NCBI GenBank assembly: GCA_002320035.1
Contig: DCJL01000021.1
Coordinates: forward strand, 18,677-82,676
DNA length: 64,000 bases
DNA from: Clostridiales bacterium UBA1701
GTDB lineage: Bacteria; Bacillota; Clostridia; Oscillospirales; Oscillospiraceae
Direction of reading: 5' to 3'
A model generated the notes under the pieces. It was not told where the DNA came from. It saw only the letters and a list, made by a program, of their open reading frames with translations, and made no database searches. Below, piece by piece: positions 57,687-64,000 of this stretch. Within the stretch, counting starts at the first letter, position 1. Each line of letters begins with the position of its first letter. Position numbers and translations under genes: made by a program.

Positions 57687-59927
57687 ATGGCAAAGAAAAA
57701 AGAACAGGAAAAGAAAAAATACGATAACCCCAATGTGCTGGGGCTTCATGCCCAGGTCCTGGAGCAGCCCATAACCGAGACGCTGGAGACAAACTACATG
57801 CCCTACGCCATGAGCGTCATCGTCTCCCGGGCCATTCCGGAGATTGACGGCTTTAAGCCCTCTCACCGGAAACTGCTGTACACCATGTTCAAAATGGGTC
57901 TGCTTACCGGAGGGCGTACCAAGAGCGCAAACATCGTGGGGCAGACCATGCGCCTCAATCCCCACGGGGACGCAGCCATTTATGAAACCATGGTGCGCCT
58001 CTCCTCCGGCTATGAGGCCCTGCTGATGCCTTTTGTGGACTCCAAGGGCAACTTTGGCAAGGTCTATTCCAGAGACATGTCCTACGCTGCCTCCCGTTAT
58101 ACCGAGGCGAAGCTCTCTCCTGTCTGCGCGGAGATTTTTCGGGATATCGACCGGGATACCGTAGACTTTGCGGATAACTACGACGGCAGCATGAAAGAGC
58201 CGAGCCTGCTGCCTACGGCGTTTCCCAATGTGCTGGTGTCCGCCAACTCCGGCATTGCCGTGGGGATGGCCAGCCAAATCTGCGGCTTTAACCTCAATGA
58301 GGTCTGCGAGACGGCGATCTGCCGCCTCAGGGACAGTGAGCACGACATCCTCTCTACCCTCCCCGCCCCGGATTTTCCCACCGGCGGCGAAATCATTTAC
58401 GACCGGGCTGAGATGGAGAGCATCTATCGCAGTGGCCGGGGAAGCTTCAAGGTCCGGGCCAGATGGCGCTTTCTGCCCAAGGAGAACATAATCGAGATTT
58501 ACGAGCTGCCCTATACCACCACTTCCGAGGCGGTGATAGACAAGGTGGCGGAGCTTATAAAGGCCGGCAAGATACGCGAGATCAACGATATGCGCGACGA
58601 GACGGACCTGGGCGGTCTGCGCCTTGCCATCGACCTGAAGCGGGGCGTGGAACCGGATAAGCTCATGCAGAAGCTCTTTAAGATGACCACCCTGCAGGAC
58701 AGCTTTTCCTGCAACTTCAATATCCTTGTGGGCGGAAACCCCAGGGTCATGGGCGTGGGAGAAATTCTGGAAGAGTGGAGCGCCTGGCGCATGGAGTGCG
58801 TACGCCGCCGGGTGTACTTCGAGCTGGGAAAGAAGAAAGAGAAGCTGCATCTGCTCCGGGGGCTGGAGCGAATTCTGCTGGATATCGACCGGGCCATAGA
58901 GATCATCCGCAGCACGGAGCTTGAAAGCGAGGTCCTGCCCAACCTGATGGTGGGCTTCGGCATAGACCAGATCCAGGCGGAGTATGTGGCCGAAATTAAG
59001 CTCCGCAATATCAACCGGGAGTTTATCCTCAAGCGCACTGCCGAGACTGCGGAACTGGAGCGGGCCATAGAAGAACTGGAGGAAACGCTCAACAGCCGTC
59101 GTAAAATCAAAAATATCATTATAGATGAGCTGAAGCAGATAAGCAAAAAATATGTGGTTCCCCGCAAAACCGGCATTGTCTACGCCCAAGAGCTGGAGGA
59201 GTACGACGAGAGCGAGCAGATCGAGGACTACCCAGTCACGCTGTTTCTTTCCAGAGAGGGCTATTTCAAGAAAATCACGCCTCTGTCCCTGCGCATGAGC
59301 GGAGAACAAAAGTATAAGGATGGGGACGGTCCCAGCCAGAGCTTCGAGTCCTCCAACCGGCGCGAGCTGCTTTTCCTGACCGACCGGCAGCAGATGTACA
59401 AGGCCCGTGTCTATGACTTCGAGGATGGTAAGGCCTCTGCCTTGGGCCTCTACCTGCCCACCAAGCTGCAGATGGAAGAGGGCGAGAACATTATCTGTAT
59501 GATAGACCCGGGCAATTACAGCAAAAGCCTGCTGTTCTTCTTTGAAAACGGCAAGGCGGCCAGAATCGAGCTCTCTGCTTATGAAACAAAGACCAACCGC
59601 CGCAAGCTTTTGAACGCCTATTCCGATAAAAGCCCCCTGAAATCCGTCATACTCCTTGAGGAAGAGACGGATATCGCCTGCTATTCCAGTGACGACAGGG
59701 CCCTTGTGTTCAACAGCTCCCTGCTCCAGCCCAAGACCAGCCGCAGCGCTCAGGGGGTGGGTGTTATGAGCCTGAAAACCAGGAGAAACCTGGAAAAAGC
59801 GCTTCCCGCCGGCGATACGCAGATAAAAAACTTTTCCAGATACCGGGTTCGTTCCCTCCCCGCCGCCGGCGCCCTGCTGAAGCCGGAGGACAGGGAGGAG
59901 CAGCAGCTTTCGCTTATTGACGAATGA
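57687..59927 (+). CDS. Type II topoisomerase subunit A (ParC/GyrA-like)
   Basis: 746 residues. The breakage-reunion domain has IPEIDGFKPSHRKLLYTM, then MRLNPHGDAAIYETMVRLSS, and the catalytic tyrosine in SYAASRYTEAKLSPVCAEIF at about residue 137. A coiled-coil follows (about 370-480), and a short C-terminal domain from about 500 lacks a clear GyrA box, so it is more ParC-like. The usual quinolone-contact Ser/Asp pair reads Ala/Glu here. Start ATG 57687; a GTG one codon earlier is possible. Confidence 0.87.
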   Translation: MAKKKEQEKKKYDNPNVLGLHAQVLEQPITETLETNYMPYAMSVIVSRAIPEIDGFKPSHRKLLYTMFKMGLLTGGRTKSANIVGQTMRLNPHGDAAIYETMVRLSSGYEALLMPFVDSKGNFGKVYSRDMSYAASRYTEAKLSPVCAEIFRDIDRDTVDFADNYDGSMKEPSLLPTAFPNVLVSANSGIAVGMASQICGFNLNEVCETAICRLRDSEHDILSTLPAPDFPTGGEIIYDRAEMESIYRSGRGSFKVRARWRFLPKENIIEIYELPYTTTSEAVIDKVAELIKAGKIREINDMRDETDLGGLRLAIDLKRGVEPDKLMQKLFKMTTLQDSFSCNFNILVGGNPRVMGVGEILEEWSAWRMECVRRRVYFELGKKKEKLHLLRGLERILLDIDRAIEIIRSTELESEVLPNLMVGFGIDQIQAEYVAEIKLRNINREFILKRTAETAELERAIEELEETLNSRRKIKNIIIDELKQISKKYVVPRKTGIVYAQELEEYDESEQIEDYPVTLFLSREGYFKKITPLSLRMSGEQKYKDGDGPSQSFESSNRRELLFLTDRQQMYKARVYDFEDGKASALGLYLPTKLQMEEGENIICMIDPGNYSKSLLFFFENGKAARIELSAYETKTNRRKLLNAYSDKSPLKSVILLEEETDIACYSSDDRALVFNSSLLQPKTSRSAQGVGVMSLKTRRNLEKALPAGDTQIKNFSRYRVRSLPAAGALLKPEDREEQQLSLIDE

Positions 59928-59941
59928 GAGGTGAGCTTCCA

Positions 59942-60820
59942 GTGAGCGGAAATATCGGCAGTCCTTTTATGAAGCGGCTTTTGAAATATATGGCCATTGC
60001 CCTGGGCTCTGCGGTCTACGCTGCGGGCTTCCAGTTTTTCATGTACCCCAACGCCATCGTGTCCGGCGGCGTTGTGGGCATTGCCATGATCATAAACTAC
60101 TTCACGGCCTTTCCCGTTGGCGTCATGACCATTGTGTTCAATATCCCTCTTTTCATTATTGCCTGGCGCTCCTTCGGGCGGGAGTTTCTTATCGCCTCCC
60201 TTGCGGGAATGGTGGTGTCCTCCGCTTTTGTGGATATTTTTGCTGTCACCGGTATCGTGCTTACCCGGGATCCCATGCTGGCCAGCATTATCGGCGGAGT
60301 GATCAAGGGCGCGGGCCTTGGCATGATCTACTATGTGGGCGCCACCACCGGCGGCGTCGATATTGTGGCCAAAATGCTCCGCCGGGGCTATCCCCACCTG
60401 AATTTCGGCACCATTATTCTGATAATCGACGCCGTTATCATCGCCGCTTACGCCGTCATCCTTGGTAAATACGACAGCGCCATGTATTCCGTTATCTCCA
60501 TGTTTGTTGTCAGCAAAGTCATCGACCTTGCCCTTTACGGCATAGACAATTCCTCCCTCTGCTTTATCATCAGCGAGAACAGCGGGGAACTAATCAAAGA
60601 AATTATTTCCGGCCATATTCACAGGGGCGTAACCATCCTGGAGGGAGAGGGCGCATACTCTCATCGGCAGAAGCAGGTCATCATGTGCGTCATAAAGCGC
60701 CCTCAGATTGCGGAGCTGCGCCGCATTGTAAAAAATGTGGACGAGCGGGCTTTCTTTGTAGTGGCGGATGCCAAAAACGTGTTCGGAAACGGCTTTGAAA
60801 ATATCTCAGAGGTGAGATAA
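59942..60820 (+). CDS. YitT family membrane protein
   Basis: 292 residues. The N-half has five or six helices typical of YitT (KYMAIALGSAVYAAGFQFFM, IVSGGVVGIAMIINYF, GMIYYVGATTGGVDIVAKML). The C-half is a cytoplasmic DUF2179 domain (about 215-290) with HRGVTILEGEGAYSHRQKQV then IMCVIKRPQI. Possibly an amino-acid or small-molecule transporter with a regulatory domain; the role is unsettled. A GTG at 59942 is favoured by AGGTGA upstream; the ATG at 59924 overlaps the previous stop. Confidence 0.85.
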   Translation: MSGNIGSPFMKRLLKYMAIALGSAVYAAGFQFFMYPNAIVSGGVVGIAMIINYFTAFPVGVMTIVFNIPLFIIAWRSFGREFLIASLAGMVVSSAFVDIFAVTGIVLTRDPMLASIIGGVIKGAGLGMIYYVGATTGGVDIVAKMLRRGYPHLNFGTIILIIDAVIIAAYAVILGKYDSAMYSVISMFVVSKVIDLALYGIDNSSLCFIISENSGELIKEIISGHIHRGVTILEGEGAYSHRQKQVIMCVIKRPQIAELRRIVKNVDERAFFVVADAKNVFGNGFENISEVR

Positions 60821-61959
60821 TGAGGAAAAGGCTTACGGTGCTGCTGCTCTCTGCGGCTGCGGCCCTGGCTCTCTGCGGCTGCGGCAGCCTGTTTGAGAAG
60901 GAGTATGTCTATATCGCGGATTATGCGCCCGCCGTGCAGGACGGTCCCAGCGAGGGTGAGCGGGTTACGGTCCGCAATCTTGAGGAATTGAAGCAGGCAA
61001 TTTTGAATCAGGTGGCTGAGGGAAAAGAAGAGAGCAGCGTCTATTTCGATACGGACTATGAGGGCAGGGCTGCGGAGGATTTGTCCAGCGCGTGCTGGCA
61101 GCTTCGCACGCAGGACGCCCTCTGCGCGTACTGCGTGGAGAATATCTCCTATGAGCTGAACAAAATCGTGGCATACTTTGAGGCCCGCGTCAGTGTGGAC
61201 TTCAGCGATGTATGGCCCGGGGCGGACCGCATTGTAAAAATGCAGTATTCCACCGGGCTGGAGGAGACAGTAAAAGACGCCATTCAAAGGGGAGAGACCA
61301 AGCTTGTCGTTCTGGTGAACCGCAGCTCATACAGCGCGGAAAACATGGAAAACATAGTCAGCCGGGTTTACCGAAAATACCCCGCCAGCGCGCCCAAAGA
61401 ACCCAAAACCACCGTCAAGATGTTCAGCGGCACAGGGCTCCAGCGCCTCTACGAGATCAACATAAGCTATGGCCTGTCCGCAGGAGAACTGGAGCTTCGG
61501 CGCGGGCAGATGGCGGAGATAGACCCGTTCGCGGAACTGGATCCGGCCGGCATGGGCCAGGCAGAGCTGGCCCTGGAGGCCTGCCGTTATCTTGTAGAGA
61601 ACTGCAGCTACACGGATGACGCCCAGTATAACGATATCTATTCCGCCCTGGTTCGCCGCCAGGCAAACGGGGAGGGGCTGGCTTTTGCGTATGCGGAACT
61701 CTGCCGCCGCCTCGGGATCAACTGCCAGATCGTCTACGGCCAGCTTAGCTGGGAGGACTATAGCTGGAATATTGTGCGTATAGACGGGGAGTATTACCAT
61801 GTTGACCTGGGCCGCTGTATTGCTTCCGGCCTTGAAAGCGGCTTCCTGCTCAGCGATCAGGCGCTCTGGGACGACCACCGCTGGGATGTCTCCGCTTATC
61901 CTCGCTGCACCGGGACAGCAAATTTTGACAATCTGGAAAATCTGGATGAAACCGGATAA
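60820..61959 (+). CDS. Lipoprotein with degenerate transglutaminase-like domain
   Basis: 379 residues. A signal peptide with lipobox ALCGC (Cys about 21) anchors it outside the membrane. Residues about 230-365 have a transglutaminase/protease-like fold: GEGLAFAYAELCRRLGINC, then DYSWNIVRIDGEYYHVDLGR. In active relatives these read roughly C-x-G-Y-A and H-x-W-N. Here the nucleophile Cys is Gly and the His is Tyr, while the Asp is kept, so catalysis seems lost. It may be a binding protein. Overlaps the YitT gene by one base (TAATG). Confidence 0.72.
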   Translation: MRKRLTVLLLSAAAALALCGCGSLFEKEYVYIADYAPAVQDGPSEGERVTVRNLEELKQAILNQVAEGKEESSVYFDTDYEGRAAEDLSSACWQLRTQDALCAYCVENISYELNKIVAYFEARVSVDFSDVWPGADRIVKMQYSTGLEETVKDAIQRGETKLVVLVNRSSYSAENMENIVSRVYRKYPASAPKEPKTTVKMFSGTGLQRLYEINISYGLSAGELELRRGQMAEIDPFAELDPAGMGQAELALEACRYLVENCSYTDDAQYNDIYSALVRRQANGEGLAFAYAELCRRLGINCQIVYGQLSWEDYSWNIVRIDGEYYHVDLGRCIASGLESGFLLSDQALWDDHRWDVSAYPRCTGTANFDNLENLDETG

Positions 61960-61966
61960 TTTTCTA

Positions 61967-61994
61967 TTGACAAGCCGGCAATTTGTGATAGAAT
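61967..61994 (+). promoter_or_regulatory. Promoter of tRNA-Gly
   Basis: TTGACA at 61967-61972, 16-base spacer, TAGAAT at 61989-61994, ending 13 bases before the tRNA. Strong, as usual for tRNA genes. Confidence 0.75.
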
Positions 61995-62007
61995 ACTTGT
62001 TGCCGAT

Positions 62008-62083
62008 GCGGGCATAGCTCATCCGGTAGAGCGCCACCTTGCCAAGGTGGAGGTAGCGAGTTCGAGCCTCGTTGCCCGCTCCA
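62008..62083 (+). tRNA. tRNA-Gly (anticodon GCC)
   Basis: A 76-base cloverleaf. Acceptor GCGGGCA pairs with TGCCCGC, the anticodon arm CCACC-TTGCCAA-GGTGG gives GCC, and the T-arm contains GTTCGAGCC. CCA is encoded at 62081-62083. Confidence 0.96.
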
Positions 62084-62085
62084 AG

Positions 62086-62114
62086 AACCCTATTGCGAAA
62101 GCAATAGGGTTTTT
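62086..62114 (+). terminator. Terminator after tRNA-Gly
   Basis: An 11-bp stem, 62086-62096 with 62101-62111, with a GAAA loop and a T-run. It sits 3 bases past the tRNA, so the next tRNA probably has its own promoter. Confidence 0.85.
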
Positions 62115-62143
62115 AAATAATCAGGCATACGTTCATAACATGT

Positions 62144-62228
62144 GCGGGCATGATGGAATTGGTAGACATGCGAGATTTAGGTTCTCGTGCTTTCCGGCGT
62201 TGGGGTTCGAGTCCCCATGCCCGCACCA
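62144..62228 (+). tRNA. tRNA-Leu (anticodon TAG)
   Basis: An 85-base class II tRNA with a long variable arm. Acceptor GCGGGCA pairs with TGCCCGC, the anticodon arm CGAGA-TTTAGGT-TCTCG gives TAG, and the T-arm is GGGGTTCGAGTCCCC. CCA is encoded at 62226-62228. Confidence 0.95.
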
Positions 62229-62267
62229 GAAAAGGGGAAATCCGAACAGGATTTCCCCTTTTCTGGT
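62225..62267 (+). terminator. Long hairpin overlapping the tRNA-Leu 3' end
   Basis: A perfect 19-bp stem, 62225-62243 with 62249-62267, and a GAACA loop. The 5' arm starts within the tRNA CCA end. There is no T-run after it, although the 3' arm contains TTTCCCCTTTTC. Confidence 0.65.
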
Positions 62268-62530
62268 GCCGCGCCTTCGGCGCGGTTTGATCCGCTACGC
62301 TCAAACGCGAAAGGGGACTCCCATCCCCTCTCGCGCTCACCCCATGCAGATCTGAAAGCCGGTTCGGATTTGGATTGCCTCGGTGCACCACGTCGGGGCG
62401 CATTACGCTCCCACAACAAAGGACAAGTCCGCAGACTGGTCCTTTGTTGTGTCCGCTCCATAGTTCCTCTTTATGGGAGCGCAGCATCCCCAAAGACCAA
62501 ATATGATAGGATTGCGAAAGGCCCTGTTTG
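62268..62530. repeat. Hairpin-dense non-coding tract after tRNA-Leu
   Basis: No gene is seen between the tRNA and 62732. The tract holds several inverted repeats: GCCGCGCCTTCGGCGCGG near 62269; GTTTGA/TCAAAC at 62285-62306; a 17-bp imperfect hairpin at 62413-62450 (ACAACAAAGGAC, an inner AGTC/GACT, and GTCCTTTGTTGT); and CGCTCC/GGAGCG at about 62454-62481. AAATCCGAAC at 62238-62247 is also inverted at 62362-62371. It resembles a REP- or MITE-like element, or a decayed integration scar beside the tRNA. Confidence 0.45.
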
Positions 62531-62606
62531 AGGGAGCAGCAAATGATAGATTTACAGGGGCCAAGTATGATAGCTGCAATTATTTAAAAATCTTTTAGAT
62601 ATTTTC

Positions 62607-62635
62607 TTGACGCATATTTAATTATGTATTATAAA
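62607..62635 (+). promoter_or_regulatory. Promoter of the Gly-rich secreted protein gene
   Basis: TTGACG at 62607-62612, 17-base spacer, TATAAA at 62630-62635, in a very A+T-rich stretch. A 90-base leader follows. Confidence 0.65.
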
Positions 62636-62731
62636 TATAATATGTAGATGACCTAAGCATAGGGTGGGTAATTTGTAAAGGAAATATGCGAAGGGAATCG
62701 TTAAAAGTGAAGGTGAAAAGGAGATTTGGAA

Positions 62732-63730
62732 ATGAAACGCCAAAAAATCAGAAAAACCCTGTTTTCCTTTCTGCTTGTGGTAGCAGTGATGCTCAGCTTC
62801 AGCACAGCCGCATATGCAGAGCCCGGCGAATTCAATTTTGCGCTTCCAGATGATTTCGAGGTCAAAGACGTAATTATCCTGTCTGAAAAGAGCGGCGAGA
62901 ACTCCGTGTTAAAAAAAGCACCTTTCCTGTTTGAGCAGTATACCGGTGAAGAGATTGCGGAGTATGTGGCATACGACCGTTATCTCAAGGGGGAGGACTA
63001 CAATTATGAGCTCGACGAAGAAAATGGCTTTGTGATTTTTGGCATTACCGGTCCTGCAACGATCCTGGTTCCCAGCAAAATTATTATTCCCGCAGAAGGC
63101 GACCTGAAAATCACGGTCCTTTGCATTGACATTCCTGATGGTACCAAGCTGAAGGTAAACTATACCGACGGGGAGAGTTCCGGCAGCGCCACGGTCAAGG
63201 TCAAAGATGGAATTGCGACCTTCACAATAGGAGAAGGCGAACTTGACAACTACAAAGAGAGCGGAGAGCTTGAGATAAGCATTGAGTATACGCTTGATGG
63301 CAATATGATCTCCGAAAAAGCCAATTACCCGATAGAGAGCGAAGGCGGAAATAACGGTGGTTACAACGGCGGCTACAACGGCGGCGGAGCCAGCGGCAAC
63401 GGCGGTAACGGCGGCGGAGCCAGCGGTGACGGCGGTAACGGCGGCGGAGCCAGCGGCGACGGCGGTAACGGCGGCGGAGCCAGCGGTGACGGTGGTAACG
63501 GCGGCGGAGCCGGCGGCTCCGATTCTGATTTTAACCATGGCATTAAAATCGTTGGCGGCGGCAATGAGATCGGCGTAAAAGTCGATGATAACAAGATTTT
63601 TAATAATGTTGAACCCGTTGTCGGCAGCAATGACGGCCCCGCTCACGTCGAGGTATGGTACGGCGGCGGCTGCATTAATATTCCCCTTGAGCCCGCATAC
63701 TGGGAAGGCCTTTTCGGCGGCAACGGCTGA
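62732..63730 (+). CDS. Secreted protein with Gly-rich repeat region
   Basis: 332 residues. A signal peptide (KTLFSFLLVVAVMLSFS, cleavage near AYA-EP at about residue 29) directs export. Residues about 30-205 look like beta-rich domains. Residues about 208-265 are a Gly/Asn/Ser linker with four copies of the ten-residue unit GGASG(N/D)GGNG. A C-terminal domain of about 65 residues (IKIVGGGNEIGVKVDDNKIF) follows. No cell-wall sorting motif is visible. It may be a surface or matrix protein; no family was recognised. GGAG lies 8 bases before the ATG at 62732. Confidence 0.7.
   Translation: MKRQKIRKTLFSFLLVVAVMLSFSTAAYAEPGEFNFALPDDFEVKDVIILSEKSGENSVLKKAPFLFEQYTGEEIAEYVAYDRYLKGEDYNYELDEENGFVIFGITGPATILVPSKIIIPAEGDLKITVLCIDIPDGTKLKVNYTDGESSGSATVKVKDGIATFTIGEGELDNYKESGELEISIEYTLDGNMISEKANYPIESEGGNNGGYNGGYNGGGASGNGGNGGGASGDGGNGGGASGDGGNGGGASGDGGNGGGAGGSDSDFNHGIKIVGGGNEIGVKVDDNKIFNNVEPVVGSNDGPAHVEVWYGGGCINIPLEPAYWEGLFGGNG
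63383..63520 (+). repeat. 30-base tandem repeat inside the Gly-rich protein gene
   Basis: Four copies of a 30-base unit (63383-63412, 63413-63442, 63443-63472, 63473-63502) and a partial fifth to 63520. Each begins GGCGGAGCCAGCGG. Copies differ mainly at third positions and in one Asn/Asp codon. Copy number may vary between strains. Confidence 0.9.
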
Positions 63731-63903
63731 GTTCAGGCTCCGATCGGCCAGGCAAAACAGGGGATTTGCCCGTTGCGGCAGATGCTTTTCTTCAAGTCTG
63801 TACTTAGATATACCGCCGGATCATTAACAGGTCTATGGCGGGGATGAAAATTATATTGCTTTTGGAATAAGCGCGCGGCTTTGCCGCTGATAATTCTAAG
63901 AAT

Positions 63904-63938
63904 GAGGCAATGCCGGAAATGGCATTGCCTCTGTTATT
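63904..63938 (+). terminator. Terminator-like hairpin at the window end
   Basis: An 11-bp stem, 63904-63914 with 63921-63931, then TGTTATT. The rest of 63731-64000 shows no convincing gene; the 19-base dispersed repeat (inverted relative to 2986) is at 63980-63998. Confidence 0.6.
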
Positions 63939-63979
63939 GATAAGGCGAAGAAATGGAAAAACGCTATGCGGTCTGCTTT

Positions 63980-63998
63980 CAGCTTGTCAAAAAAGTCC
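63980..63998. repeat. Second copy of the 19-base dispersed repeat
   Basis: Exact reverse complement of 2986-3004. Both copies lie in intergenic DNA close to a perfect hairpin. Confidence 0.55.
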
Positions 63999-64000
63999 AT

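Noticed and set aside
57108..59309. Open frame of 733 codons antisense to the topoisomerase genes
   Set aside because: It lies wholly antisense to two well-supported genes, has no family motifs and a low-complexity His/Leu/Ala-rich translation; an effect of G+C-rich codon bias.
62113..62493. Open frame spanning tRNA-Leu on the minus strand
   Set aside because: Its translation includes the tRNA itself (GLEPQRRKAREPKS-like), a well-known spurious protein from tRNA-Leu genes.
62268..62530. Prophage or integrative element at tRNA-Leu
   Set aside because: No integrase, no direct repeat of the tRNA 3' end and no phage gene is visible in the remaining sequence; only palindromic non-coding DNA.
63383..63520. 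CRISPR-like array
   Set aside because: The repeats are contiguous, without spacers, in frame and encode a Gly-rich linker.
63953..64000. Possible start of a gene (MEKRYAVCFQLVKKVH)
   Set aside because: Only 16 codons are visible, the ribosome binding site is weak, and the stretch contains the 19-base dispersed repeat; cannot be supported.

Overview
The window reads as the chromosome of an anaerobic, probably spore-forming member of the Clostridia, most likely a gut Oscillospiraceae-type bacterium. This is inferred from gene content, not from a marker gene. The clues are a YaaL/BofA pair, Firmicutes-style YolD/UvrX-type polymerase genes, AGGAGG-like ribosome binding sites, sigma-A promoters, EFR1-type ferredoxin, an Re-citrate-synthase-like enzyme, a TRAP transporter, oleate hydratase and moderately G+C-rich codon use.

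Layout. 0-7.5 kb: the tail of a GtrA protein, a broken secreted peptidoglycan-binding gene, a solute-binding-type lipoprotein, an MFS exporter and a dctPQM TRAP operon (minus strand). 7.8-13 kb: a YcxB-like membrane protein, a lipid kinase, CdsA, an EFR1 flavodoxin/ferredoxin and a HerA-like ATPase. 13.1-33.7 kb: one long plus-strand polysaccharide locus of 17 genes behind one good promoter with a duplicated 22-bp element just upstream. Its ends are G+C-rich: UDP-sugar dehydrogenase, PglF-like dehydratase, PglE-like aminotransferase and PglC-like phosphoglycosyl transferase on the left, and a complete wbpA-I-B-D-E-type set for a diacetamido-uronic acid on the right. Its middle (about 18.3-28.4 kb) is more A+T-rich and holds three glycosyltransferases, a GNAT acetyltransferase, a polymerase/ligase, a flippase and an unusual trio: PLP decarboxylase-like protein, PIG-L deacetylase and ATP-grasp ligase.

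33.8-39.4 kb (minus): YolD and Y-family polymerase behind a promoter with an embedded palindrome, a zinc-ribbon membrane protein (DUF6320-like) with a hydrolase-acyltransferase fusion, and a NagD-like phosphatase. 39.5-44.8 kb: a citrate-to-2-oxoglutarate operon (Re-citrate synthase, FCD GntR regulator, aconitase, isocitrate dehydrogenase) with a GTATAC-type operator candidate at its promoter. 44.9-50.3 kb: superoxide dismutase, a 46-codon gene, a DEDDh exonuclease, oleate hydratase with a Crp/Fnr regulator, and a TetR regulator. 50.4-54.7 kb: murF, a YjjG-type phosphatase, two tandem MgtC/SapB genes, and yaaL-bofA. 55-64 kb: a small membrane protein, a divergent type II topoisomerase pair with a zinc-ribbon membrane gene between its subunits, YitT, a lipoprotein with an apparently inactivated transglutaminase domain, tRNA-Gly and tRNA-Leu, a hairpin-dense non-coding tract and a secreted Gly-rich repeat protein.

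The best candidate for something undescribed is the trio at 19.6-22.5 kb inside the polysaccharide locus. It may attach an amine or amino acid to a polysaccharide sugar, possibly to the uronic acid made by the wbp-type genes. All functions come from reading motifs and context; no database search was run.
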